DNA from: Brevibacterium sp. S22
Lineage (GTDB): Bacteria > Actinomycetota > Actinomycetes > Actinomycetales > Brevibacteriaceae
Assembly (NCBI RefSeq): GCF_004745485.1
Contig: NZ_RHFG01000001.1
Span: 310,001 to 374,000 of the forward strand
Direction of reading: 5' to 3'
DNA: 64,000 bases
Position numbers and translations under genes: made by a program
The notes under the pieces: generated by a model
What the model was told of the DNA's origin: nothing
Database searches by the model: none
Seen by the model: the letters and a program-made list of their open reading frames with translations, nothing else
Shown here: piece after piece, positions 28,756 to 36,739 of the stretch
How positions within the stretch are numbered: the stretch's first letter is position 1
How the letters are laid out: every line of letters starts with the position of its first letter

Positions 28756-29490
28756 ATGAAGATTGAGATCTGGTCGGACATCGCCTGCCCCTGGTGCTAT
28801 ATCGGAAAACGTCGTTTCGAAACGGCCCTCGACGCTTACGCCCACAAGGACTCCGTCGAAGTCGCCTGGCGCAGCTTCCAGCTCGACCCGAACCTGCCCG
28901 ATCACTTCGACGGCACCGAGACCGAACACCTCAGCCAGATGAAGGGCATGCCCGCCGCACAGGTGCGGCAGATGTTCGACCATGTCACGCAGCAGGCCTC
29001 TGAAGTCGGCCTGCACTACGACTTCGACTCGATCGTCGTGGCCAACAGCTTCACAGCCCACCGTCTCCTCCACTTCGCCAAGACTCACGGGCTCATGTCG
29101 GAAGCGAAGGAAGCGCTGCTGTCGGGCCATTTCGAGAAGGGCCGCGACATCGGGGACATCGGCTACCTCGCCGAGGTGGGCCGCGAGATCGGCCTCGACC
29201 CCGATGAGGTCCGACGGGTTCTCGCAACCGATGAGTACGCGGACGAGGTGCGGGCCGATATCAGTGAGGCCCGCTCGCTCGGCGCCAACGGCGTTCCGTT
29301 CTTCGTCATTGACCGCAAGTACGGCATCTCCGGGGCACAGCCGGCGGAGGTCTTCGCCCAGGCTCTCGAGACGGCCTGGGACGAAGGGCAGAAGCTCACC
29401 GTGCTCGCCGGCGCTCCGCAGGCAACCGGAAATGACTCGGCAGAGGATTACGCCGAGGGCGCGGTCTGCGGCCCTGAGGGCTGCAGCTGA
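28756..29490 (+). CDS. DsbA family oxidoreductase, FrnE type
   Basis: This 244-residue protein has a thioredoxin fold interrupted by a helical domain. The redox motif CPWC is at residues 11-14 (SDIACPWCYIGKRRF); the cis-proline loop reads NGVPFFVID; a C-terminal AVCGPEGC holds two more cysteines. There is no signal peptide, so it is a cytoplasmic disulfide isomerase or polyketide-type FrnE. ATG 28756 is preferred since the motif begins directly after it, although the frame is open far upstream. Downstream lies the second long palindrome, which likely terminates it. Confidence 0.88.
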   Translation: MKIEIWSDIACPWCYIGKRRFETALDAYAHKDSVEVAWRSFQLDPNLPDHFDGTETEHLSQMKGMPAAQVRQMFDHVTQQASEVGLHYDFDSIVVANSFTAHRLLHFAKTHGLMSEAKEALLSGHFEKGRDIGDIGYLAEVGREIGLDPDEVRRVLATDEYADEVRADISEARSLGANGVPFFVIDRKYGISGAQPAEVFAQALETAWDEGQKLTVLAGAPQATGNDSAEDYAEGAVCGPEGCS

Positions 29491-29504
29491 CCCCAAACCC
29501 CCAA

Positions 29505-29568
29505 TTTGCTACCTGACGGGGGCTCTGCAACCTGGCGCCAGGTTGCAGAGCCCCCGTCAGGTAGCAAA
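29505..29568. repeat. Long palindromic repeat, copy 2 (terminator between convergent genes)
   Basis: A perfect 64-base palindrome without any loop, centred on TGGCGCCA (29533-29540). It shares the CTACCTGACGG word and the GCAACCT/AGGTTGC inner arms with the copies at 13899 and 32833. It starts 14 bases after the dsbA-like stop and lies 84 bases from the stop of the convergent TetR gene, followed by AAAA, so it could terminate both. Confidence 0.92.
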
Positions 29569-29652
29569 AGTGATTCGAAGCCCTGGCTCGGAATCGCTCC
29601 GGCTCGGGGCAAGGTTGCTTGTGCCTCGAGCCGGCACCGCCTGTGACCCGGA

Positions 29653-30309
29653 TCAGAGCATCGGGACGTTCGGATAGCGCACGGCGCCGTCCGGGTCGGT
29701 CACAGGTGCGCCGAGCATCCCCGCTGCGGCATCGATGAGGAAGCGTCCGACCTGCTCCCAACTGCCCTTATTGGCATCCTCGTTCATCTTCGCCTCCTGG
29801 TCGGCACAGACGCCGACGACCATGCTCCCCAGCAGATATGCTCGGCCGCGCAGTACGCCTTCGGGGATCCCGTCGATCGCACCGTTGATGAAGCGCAGAT
29901 CATCGGGCAAGTCAATGTCCCTGACCACCTCTTTGGCCACCTCGACGGCGGATGGGACTGCCGAGATCTGGGACATGAACTGCGCCCTCCAGCTCGGCCT
30001 CGGAAGACTGTCGAGCAGTTCGATGAGCGGGCGCAGGCGGGCCGTGACGAGCTCATGAATGTTCGGCGATTCGCCCAGCTGTTCCATCAACTCATTCCTG
30101 CGCCGGGACATTTCGTCCTGATGCCGTTCGACCAGTGAGCGCAGCAACCCGTCACGGCCTCCGAAATGGTAGGCGATCGCCGAATGGTTCGCAGCTCCGG
30201 CATGTTCGACGATGCGCCGATTCGATACCGCATCGATCCCATTGCGCGCGAACAGCTCTTCGGCGGCATCGAGCAGCGCGTCGCGTGCCCGGTCACTCTG
30301 GGTCATCAT
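29653..30309 (-). CDS. TetR family regulator, divergent from the duplicated membrane protein gene
   Basis: The protein has 218 residues. The helix-turn-helix is at about 8-52 (RDALLDAAEELFARNGIDAV, AGAANHSAIAYHFGGRDGLL); the remainder is the ligand-binding domain. Two adjacent ATG codons (30309, 30306) can serve as starts. It is read away from the large membrane protein gene, with a single good dyad operator (30361-30380) between them, the usual layout of a repressor controlling its neighbour and itself. A similar pair recurs at 33736-35680. The inducer is unknown. Confidence 0.86.
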   Translation of the reverse strand: MMTQSDRARDALLDAAEELFARNGIDAVSNRRIVEHAGAANHSAIAYHFGGRDGLLRSLVERHQDEMSRRRNELMEQLGESPNIHELVTARLRPLIELLDSLPRPSWRAQFMSQISAVPSAVEVAKEVVRDIDLPDDLRFINGAIDGIPEGVLRGRAYLLGSMVVGVCADQEAKMNEDANKGSWEQVGRFLIDAAAGMLGAPVTDPDGAVRYPNVPML

Positions 30310-30360
30310 CCCCTCATCTTTCCATTCGCTGTAGAAATCACAAGTTCTCGATTTTACGAT

Positions 30361-30380
30361 TTTAAGTCACCTGTCTTAAA
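30361..30380. promoter_or_regulatory. TetR operator in the divergent region
   Basis: TTTAAGTCA and TGTCTTAAA form an inverted repeat separated by CC (one mismatch pair). It lies 52 bases from the TetR start and 63 bases from the membrane protein start, in the AT-rich centre of the gap. Confidence 0.6.
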
Positions 30381-30442
30381 CTGGGAAAGTTCATCGTGGT
30401 CGACGAGGATCACACGACTTCCGGCACTACAGGAGGAAGACC

Positions 30443-32818
30443 ATGTCCGACCGTCAACCACGCACGAGAAAAGAGGCCCTCGAGTCCGAGCACCCTGCTG
30501 CCGACTCCGATACGGGGCCGATCGCAACCGCCGACGATCAGGCTGAGGCCAAACGTGCCAAGGCCGAGATGATCGGACGTACCGTCGCGATCTTCGTCAT
30601 GCCGCTCATCTTCGTGGGCATGATGATCACGAGCTATCTGGGGACCATGCACTCCCCCGCACCCAATGACATGCCCATCGTCGTGTCGGGCTCATCGGAG
30701 AAGGCCGACGATGCGAGGTTCGCCATCAACGGCTCCGAACCCGGCGCTTTCGATATCGACGTCGCCGACGATGCCTACTCCGCCAAGGAGAAGGTCTACG
30801 ATCGGGAAGCCTCGGCGGCAGTCATCGTCGAAGGTGACACTGCTACGATCGTCACCGCCAGCGGAGCAGGCGCCCAGCAGTCGACCACCGTCGAACAGCT
30901 GATCACCCCGGCCCTCCAGGATGAGGGACTCAAGATCACCACCGACGACATCGTCCCGCTGCCGGACAACGACCCCTCGGGCATGGCGGCGATGTTCCTC
31001 ATGACGTCCATAGTCATGGCTGGCTACATGCCCTTCAGCGTGCTGCGGTCGAATTCACCCGAGCTGCTGAAGTTCAAACGCATCGTGCCGATCCTCGCCG
31101 GCTGGGCGGCAGCCATCGCCGGCCTCGTCTGGACCGTGGCCTGCCCGATCCTTGACGTCGTCGACGTCAAGGACACGGTGGCGGTGCTCGGCATCGCCTG
31201 GCTAGGCGTCTTCGCCATCTCCTCCGTGCAGCTCTTCATCACCCGCCTCGTCGGCGCCCTGGGCGTCATCGTCGGCATCCTCTTCCTCATGGTCCTCGGA
31301 ATGCCGTCATCGAACATGGCGATACCGGTCTACAACATGCCGAAATTCTTCCGCTTCCTCCACGAGTTCCTCCCGATGCCGGCCATCGGCGAGTCAATGC
31401 GTTCGGTCCTCTACTTCGACGGCAACGGGGTCACCGGCCACCTGCTCGTCCTCGCCCTCGGCGCGGTGGCCGGCCTGCTGCTGACGAAGATCTACGACTT
31501 CTTCTACGCACGGCGCAATTCCCACCCGGTACCCCTGGACGTCAATGTGGCTGCGATCCACGGCGGCCGGAGGCCGGATTCGAAGCTGATCCGCTACGTC
31601 TCGCTGACGCTCTTCCCGCTGGCGATGGTGACGATGATGATCACATTCATGCTCGGAGCCATGCATTCGCCGACGCCGAAGGATATGCCCGTGGCCGTCG
31701 TCGGAGCCTCGTCCGAGCAGGCCGAGGACACGATCAAGCAACTCGATGAGCAGATGGACGGCATGTTCGAGTTCACCGCACTCGATGACAAGGATGAGGC
31801 AGAGCGCCTCGTTGAGAACCGCGATGAGGTCGCCGCCCTTGTGCTGCCCAGCGAGAAGAACCCGGACTTCGAGCTCCTGGCCAATCAGGCCGGCAACAAC
31901 GCCTCCTACCGTGTGGCCGTGCAGGTCTTCGAGCAGGTGGCACAGGCACAGGACTCTGAACTCACCGTCGACGACCTCAAACCCCTCCCCGACCGGGACA
32001 AGAACGGCGTAGTCGTGATGTACGTGGCGATGGGCTGGATCCTCGCCGGCTTCATGGTCATCATCGTCGCCGCCAACGCCAACCCGTGGACCCGGCCGCT
32101 GAAACGGATGATGCCGATCATCCTCGCATATGCACCGTTCATGTCCTTGGTCGTCGCAACCATCGCGGGACCGATCACCGGCGCCGTCGACGGGCACTTC
32201 GCGGCGCTGTGGGGTGCTGGAACACTCGCGATCGCCTGCATCTCCATGTTCGCCATGGTCTTCGAAAGACTCTTGGGCATGTTCGCGATCATCCCGGTCA
32301 TCGGTACGCTCATGTTCGCCGGTGTGCCGTCGTCGAACGGCGCGCTCTCGCAGTACATGGTGCCGAAGTTCTTCGCCACTCTGCACGACTTCCTGCCGAT
32401 GGCGGCCTCGGTCGAGACGATCCGCTCGATCCTCTACTTCGATGGCGATGTCGTCACCGAACATCTGCAGGTGCTCGGCCTGTGGGGTCTGGTCTCGCTC
32501 GCGCTGGTCTTCCTCATCGATGGGATCAAACCGCCGCGCACGGCCCACGACTTCGGCAATCTGCATCTCGAACGCGAACATGAGATCGCCAAGGAACAGC
32601 GCAAGCGGGCACTGGCGCTGGGGATGTCGCCCAACACCGACGACGAGGTGGTCGACGACGGTTCATCGCACAACCACGATTCGCACCAAACGGTGCAGAG
32701 CTCCGTCGTCGTTGACGAATTCGACGGCGAGGATTCCGTCCGCAGAGCGCCGACCGCCGGTGACGGTCTGACCCGCAGCCGCGACCCCGAGGACGGTATG
32801 ATCCCCTCAACGGTCTGA
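30443..32818 (+). CDS. Duplicated ABC-2/YhgE-like membrane protein
   Basis: The protein has 791 residues made of two homologous units. MHSPAPNDMPIV (69-80) matches MHSPTPKDMPVA (407-418); TTDDIVPLPDNDPSG (166-180) matches TVDDLKPLPDRDKNG (508-522); and GMPSSN...MPKFFRFLHEFLPM...SVLYFDG (286-327) matches GVPSSN...VPKFFATLHDFLPM...SILYFDG (627-668). The offset is about 341. Each unit has one N-terminal helix, an extracytoplasmic domain and about five helices, the YhgE/Pip and ABC-2 permease plan, but there is no ATPase. The C-terminal 110 residues are cytoplasmic, acidic and His/Ser-rich. AGGAGG precedes ATG 30443. It is controlled by the divergent TetR; export of a lipid or drug is a guess. 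Confidence 0.82.
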   Translation: MSDRQPRTRKEALESEHPAADSDTGPIATADDQAEAKRAKAEMIGRTVAIFVMPLIFVGMMITSYLGTMHSPAPNDMPIVVSGSSEKADDARFAINGSEPGAFDIDVADDAYSAKEKVYDREASAAVIVEGDTATIVTASGAGAQQSTTVEQLITPALQDEGLKITTDDIVPLPDNDPSGMAAMFLMTSIVMAGYMPFSVLRSNSPELLKFKRIVPILAGWAAAIAGLVWTVACPILDVVDVKDTVAVLGIAWLGVFAISSVQLFITRLVGALGVIVGILFLMVLGMPSSNMAIPVYNMPKFFRFLHEFLPMPAIGESMRSVLYFDGNGVTGHLLVLALGAVAGLLLTKIYDFFYARRNSHPVPLDVNVAAIHGGRRPDSKLIRYVSLTLFPLAMVTMMITFMLGAMHSPTPKDMPVAVVGASSEQAEDTIKQLDEQMDGMFEFTALDDKDEAERLVENRDEVAALVLPSEKNPDFELLANQAGNNASYRVAVQVFEQVAQAQDSELTVDDLKPLPDRDKNGVVVMYVAMGWILAGFMVIIVAANANPWTRPLKRMMPIILAYAPFMSLVVATIAGPITGAVDGHFAALWGAGTLAIACISMFAMVFERLLGMFAIIPVIGTLMFAGVPSSNGALSQYMVPKFFATLHDFLPMAASVETIRSILYFDGDVVTEHLQVLGLWGLVSLALVFLIDGIKPPRTAHDFGNLHLEREHEIAKEQRKRALALGMSPNTDDEVVDDGSSHNHDSHQTVQSSVVVDEFDGEDSVRRAPTAGDGLTRSRDPEDGMIPSTV

Positions 32819-32832
32819 CCTCCGCCCCCAAT

Positions 32833-32908
32833 TTGCTACCTGACGGCGGCTCTGCAACCTGGCGCCAGGTTGCAGAGCCGCCGTCAGGTAGTAATGGGGC
32901 GCTTTTTT
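32833..32908 (+). repeat. Long palindromic repeat, copy 3, with terminal T-run
   Basis: The palindrome spans 32833-32894, nearly perfect with no loop and centred on TGGCGCCA (32860-32867). It is followed by TGGGGCGC and a run of six T (32903-32908). Fifteen bases after the duplicated membrane protein gene, it is a textbook intrinsic terminator built from the repeat. Confidence 0.9.
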
Positions 32909-32933
32909 CCGTCGGGGTCTGGGGCTATGGTGA

Positions 32934-33689
32934 GTGACTATGGACGGTTCCCCTGTCTCGCTCGACGGCATGTTCAGCAGCACCAGCGTGCTCGAGGCTG
33001 GGCTCCTGCTGGCCAGCTTCGTGCTCTGTTCGCTCATCGGCTTCGAGCGCCAGTTTCGGCAGAAGGCCGCGGGCTATCGCACCCATGTGCTCGTGGGCAT
33101 CGGCACCTGCGCCTTCACCCTGATCTCGGCATACGGTTTCGCCGCCGTGCTCGACAATGACGTCCGCCTCGATCCCTCGCGAATCTCCGCCCAGATCGTC
33201 TCGGGCATCGGCTTTCTCGGTGCCGGTGTCATCTTCAAGGGCCGCAACATGGTCCGCGGGCTGACGACGGCCGCAACGATCTGGGTCACCGCCGCGGTCG
33301 GCATGGCCTGCGGAGCGGGCATGCTCTCGCTGGCGACCGTCCTCACCGCACTCCACCTGTTCACGCTCTTCGTCATCGCACCGCTGATCCGCAGGATCCC
33401 CAACAGCGACCATCGCAAACTGCTGCGCATCGTCTACCAGGACGGGTCCGGGGTCCTCCGAGACATCCTCGCGCTGGCCAGTCGCATGGGGTTCTCGAAC
33501 TCCATCGTCGATTCTCGACGCTTCGAAGATGACGACGGCAAACGCATGGTCCAGATCGACGTGAAGTTCGAGGGCAAGCGACCGCTGCACCTCCTCGTCG
33601 CACCACTGATGGATCTGCCCGGCGTCGGGACGGTGAGCATGCGCGAGGACCGCGTCCATTCCTTCGACGATGACGGTGATTCGGTCTGA
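32934..33689 (+). CDS. MgtC/SapB family membrane protein
   Basis: The protein has 251 residues. An N-terminal MgtC domain has four to five helices (LEAGLLLASFVLCSLIGFER; GYRTHVLVGIGTCAFTLIS; GIGFLGAGVIFKGRNMVRG; LTTAATIWVTAAVGMACG), and a soluble C-terminal ACT-like domain starts near residue 155. MgtC proteins support growth in low magnesium and modulate the F1Fo ATP synthase. GTG 32934 and ATG 32940 are both possible; a TATGGT at 32926-32931 favours a leaderless start at 32940. It sits between the two TetR/membrane modules. Confidence 0.88.
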   Translation: MTMDGSPVSLDGMFSSTSVLEAGLLLASFVLCSLIGFERQFRQKAAGYRTHVLVGIGTCAFTLISAYGFAAVLDNDVRLDPSRISAQIVSGIGFLGAGVIFKGRNMVRGLTTAATIWVTAAVGMACGAGMLSLATVLTALHLFTLFVIAPLIRRIPNSDHRKLLRIVYQDGSGVLRDILALASRMGFSNSIVDSRRFEDDDGKRMVQIDVKFEGKRPLHLLVAPLMDLPGVGTVSMREDRVHSFDDDGDSV

Positions 33690-33695
33690 CCGACG

Positions 33696-33742
33696 CGCCG
33701 CAGCGGGTTCAGAGCACCGACTCGCCGCAGCGGGCTCAGAGC
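33696..33742. repeat. Short tandem duplication at the TetR stop
   Basis: A 20-base word beginning CGCCGCAGCGGG occurs at 33696-33715 and 33723-33742, period 27, with one difference. The second copy contains the minus-strand TGA of the TetR gene at 33736-33738; the first is a duplicate of that gene end. Confidence 0.7.
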
Positions 33743-34338
33743 GCGAGCCTGGAAAGCAGGCCTTCGATGCCGGCCCGGACGCGCTGCCGTGAGGAGTCCC
33801 CGAAGACCGTCGCTTGGACGACGGCGCCTTGGAGCATGGCAAGAATCGCCGGCACCAGGGCAGCGGCCTGTGCCCGTGCGGATTCGGGTTCAATCCCTCG
33901 CTGCTCGCGCAGGTAGCTGGCGAGGTACTCGGTGAACTCTTCGAGCAGTGCTTCGAAGATCGTGCCGACGAAGCTCGCGAACTCTTCGTCATACGACGCT
34001 TCGCCCCAGACCTGCACCAGAACCGAGGAGAACGGGTTATCGACGAGCAGAGAATCGAGGAGCTCGACGAACACCACGTGAGGCTCCGTCACCTCGCCTT
34101 CCGACTGCGCCGTCTGCAGGACCGCGATGCGCGGTTCCATCACTCTGCGAGCGACATCGATCATCAGATCGCCCTTGGAGGCGTAATAGACGTAGACGGC
34201 ACCGGCCGACAGATCGGCTTCCTTGACGATCTCGGCCATCGACGCGCCGGTGAAACCCTTACGGGCGAAGCAGGCCAGTGCGGCGTCCTGGATCCTGCGA
34301 CGCATCGCCTGCCTGTGCTCTTCAGTGACCTTCGGCAC
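33736..34338 (-). CDS. TetR family regulator, second divergent module
   Basis: The protein has 200 residues; the helix-turn-helix is at about 10-55 (RRRIQDAALACFARKGFTGA, VKEADLSAGAVYVYYASKGDLM). ATG 34338 begins 14 bases from the first of two dyad sites, suggesting autorepression. It faces the 416-residue membrane protein gene at 34430. The arrangement copies the TetR/membrane-protein pair at 29653-32818, but the two regulators are not close in sequence and their operators differ, so the modules should respond separately. Confidence 0.86.
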   Translation of the reverse strand: MPKVTEEHRQAMRRRIQDAALACFARKGFTGASMAEIVKEADLSAGAVYVYYASKGDLMIDVARRVMEPRIAVLQTAQSEGEVTEPHVVFVELLDSLLVDNPFSSVLVQVWGEASYDEEFASFVGTIFEALLEEFTEYLASYLREQRGIEPESARAQAAALVPAILAMLQGAVVQATVFGDSSRQRVRAGIEGLLSRLAL

Positions 34339-34351
34339 GTCTCTCCTATAA

Positions 34352-34411
34352 AACGAATGACCATTCTTGATATATCCTAGTCCACGGTTTCATAATGAAC
34401 GAGCATTCGTT
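34352..34411. promoter_or_regulatory. Two TetR operators in the divergent region
   Basis: Site 1 (34352-34369) reads AACGAATG-AC-CATTCTTG and site 2 (34394-34411) reads AATGAACG-AG-CATTCGTT. Both fit AACGAATG-N2-CATTCGTT, each with one perfect half and one 6-of-8 half. Their centres are 42 bases apart, four helical turns, so two dimers would sit on the same face. Confidence 0.65.
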
Positions 34412-34429
34412 TTCGATGATTGGACAGAC

Positions 34430-35680
34430 ATGAGCACGAGGATCCTCAGCAGCTCGACGACAGGGGCGAACCCGGCGGCAACTCCGACGGGCGCAGGCGC
34501 TCGGTCCGCCGGGAAAGAGCAGTCCGCTTCGTCGCAGGGTTCCGGAGATCCCGCAACTCCGTCGGACGACAAACTGCCACGGCACAGCGTCGGCCGCGCC
34601 ATCGGCATAGCCGTCTTCGCGGCGGCGATCGTCAGCGCCATCCTCCTTGCCTTCAGTTGGCCGACCGTGACGGCCGACCCGAAGGACCTGCCCATCGCGG
34701 CCGTCGGCGATGAGAAGCAGATCGACCAGGTCGTCGACAATGCCCCCGACGGCATGCTCGACCTCAAGGACGCCGACTCGCGTGCCGATGCCGTGGACAT
34801 GATCAAACACCGTGACGTCTATGGCGCACTGGTCCTCGGTGACGAGCCCGAGATCCTCGTGTCCTCGGCCGCCTCGCCTGCAGTCGCCCAGCAGCTGCGG
34901 TCGATGGCCGCGCAGATGCAGCAGCAGATCGACAAGCAGGCGATCTCCGGCATGCAGGACGGACTCGACAAGCTGCAGGGGGCGCTGAAAGCCGCATCGC
35001 AGGCACCGGCAACAGGTCAGCCGGGAGCAGGGCAGGCCCCGCCGGCGGCCGGCGATGGACAGGACGTCTCGGCGACAGAGGTGCCTCAGATCAAGGTCAC
35101 CGACGTCGCTCCCCTCTCCGACGATGACTCCACGGGTGCGGGCCTCGCGATCGCCGGACTCCCGCTGACCATCGGTGGCATCATCGGCGGTGTCCTCACC
35201 AGCATGCTCGTTCACTCCCGCCGGATGCGAGCGGTCGCTGTGGTCGTCTACGGGGCCGTCGGCGGCCTCGCCCTCACCCTCATCCTCCAGTCCTGGTTCG
35301 GCATCCTGCAGGGCAACTTCGGACTCAATGTGCTCGCCGCCGGCCTCGCGGTCGCCTCCACCGCGGCGCTCATCAACGGCTTCGTCTCGCTCCTGGGCTC
35401 AAGCGGCATCGCCATCGGCGCGATCCTCACGATGTTCATCGGCAACCCGATCTCCTCTCTGCAGCAGCCGAAGGAGTTCCTCGCAGGTTCTTGGGGCGAC
35501 ATCGGTCAGTTCTTCGTCCCGGGAGCGGCAGGCACACTCCTGCGTGACCTTTCGTACTTCCCGGACGCTGCGATGGCCACCCAGTGGTGGGTGCTCGTCG
35601 GCTGGTTCGCCCTCGGCATCGCGCTCATTCTCATCGGCCATGTCCTGGCCCACCGGAAGAAGCGAGCAGCCGCGCACTGA
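34430..35680 (+). CDS. ABC-2/YhgE-like membrane protein, single unit
   Basis: The protein has 416 residues with one N-terminal helix (AIGIAVFAAAIVSAILLAFS), an extracytoplasmic domain of about 190 residues, and five or six C-terminal helices. It shares landmarks with the units of the 30443 protein: PKDLPIAAVGDEKQ matches PKDMPVAVVGASSE, VTDVAPLSDDDSTG matches TVDDLKPLPDRDKNG, and GDIGQFFVPGAAGTLLRDLSYF is at the position of FLHDFLPMAAS. The first 55 residues are disordered and a Gln/Pro-rich stretch occupies about 180-205. ATG 34430 is used. Its TetR neighbour is divergent. No ATPase partner is present. Confidence 0.78.
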   Translation: MSTRILSSSTTGANPAATPTGAGARSAGKEQSASSQGSGDPATPSDDKLPRHSVGRAIGIAVFAAAIVSAILLAFSWPTVTADPKDLPIAAVGDEKQIDQVVDNAPDGMLDLKDADSRADAVDMIKHRDVYGALVLGDEPEILVSSAASPAVAQQLRSMAAQMQQQIDKQAISGMQDGLDKLQGALKAASQAPATGQPGAGQAPPAAGDGQDVSATEVPQIKVTDVAPLSDDDSTGAGLAIAGLPLTIGGIIGGVLTSMLVHSRRMRAVAVVVYGAVGGLALTLILQSWFGILQGNFGLNVLAAGLAVASTAALINGFVSLLGSSGIAIGAILTMFIGNPISSLQQPKEFLAGSWGDIGQFFVPGAAGTLLRDLSYFPDAAMATQWWVLVGWFALGIALILIGHVLAHRKKRAAAH

Positions 35681-35824
35681 CCCTTCCCCCTACCCGGTTC
35701 GCCCTCCCCTGCCCGGCGCACCTTCCCCAACTGACTCCCATCGCCCCTGGTCATCGTTTCTCACGAAGACTAGGGTCGGTGGGGGTCAGTGGTTTCCGAG
35801 ACCGAGGCCGAGGAGGAATCCACC

Positions 35825-36649
35825 GTGGCATTCGACGATGTGACGATCTGCCGCACCTGCGGAGTGGAAACGACGACACCGCCGCCTAAGCTGTGTCCGA
35901 TCTGCGAGGATGACCGGCAGTGGGTCCCTGCCTCCGGTCAGGCGTGGACGACTCGGGCGGAACTCGAATCCGAGGGCCACCGCCTCACCACCACGGAACG
36001 CGAACCGGGTCTCTTCGCCCTCCGCGTCGAACCGAAGTTCGGGATCGGGCAGACCTGCTATCTGATGTGCACCGATTCCGGCAATGTCCTCTTCGACGTG
36101 CCCGCCTACATCGACGCCGAGGCGGTCGCAGCGGTCCGAGACCTCGGCGGAATTGCGGCGATCGCCGCCAGCCACCCGCATATGTTCGGCACCCAGATGG
36201 AGTGGAGTGCCGCCTTCGACGATGCTCCCGTCTTCGTATGCCGGGCCGATCTCGATTGGGTGCAGCGGACCGGGCCAGCCATCTGCCCCTATTTCCACGA
36301 GGCGGTGCCGGTGCCGGGAGTGCGGCTCCGACGCACCGGCGGCCATTTCCCGGGCAGTGCGGTGGCGGTGTGGACGGGCGCCGACGGCACCGGGGTCATG
36401 CTCAGCGGCGACTCCATCGGTCCGGTGCCCCGGTCGGGGTGGGTGACGTTCATGCGCAGCTTCCCGAACTATCTGCCGTTGTCGGCCGCCGTCGTCAGAC
36501 GCATCGCCTCCGCGGTCTCCGATCTCAATTTCGATCGGATGTACGGCAATTTCGGTCAGCAGATCTCCGACGGTGCCTATGACGCCGTGCAGACGTCGGC
36601 CGAACGCTACGCACAGTGGGTCTCAGGCGTCCATGACGATCTCACATGA
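35825..36649 (+). CDS. MBL-fold metallohydrolase-like protein with N-terminal zinc ribbon
   Basis: This 274-residue protein starts with a rubredoxin/zinc-ribbon-like pair of CxxC motifs (CRTCG, CPICEDD) and continues into a metallo-beta-lactamase-like fold. The usual HxHxDH is changed to SHPHMFGT, a known variant pattern in this subgroup, so its metal site and activity may differ from true hydrolases. Later motifs are HFPGSAVAVW and LSGDSIG. Start choice: AGGAGG at 35811-35816 stands eight bases before GTG 35825; GTG 35789 is an alternative. It is single and unlinked to neighbours by overlap. The substrate is unknown. Confidence 0.82.
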   Translation: MAFDDVTICRTCGVETTTPPPKLCPICEDDRQWVPASGQAWTTRAELESEGHRLTTTEREPGLFALRVEPKFGIGQTCYLMCTDSGNVLFDVPAYIDAEAVAAVRDLGGIAAIAASHPHMFGTQMEWSAAFDDAPVFVCRADLDWVQRTGPAICPYFHEAVPVPGVRLRRTGGHFPGSAVAVWTGADGTGVMLSGDSIGPVPRSGWVTFMRSFPNYLPLSAAVVRRIASAVSDLNFDRMYGNFGQQISDGAYDAVQTSAERYAQWVSGVHDDLT

Positions 36650-36739
36650 AGGCGACCGATGATCGCGTCGGAGTCAATGCGAGCTGATGAGTGCCGCCTC
36701 GCTGTGGGGGTGCCCAGCCGCACCGAGGTGGTGCCCCAT

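Noticed and set aside
13899..32894. The three palindromes as CRISPR repeats or IS inverted repeats
   Set aside because: They are single, 3-16 kb apart, have no spacers and no transposase between or beside them.
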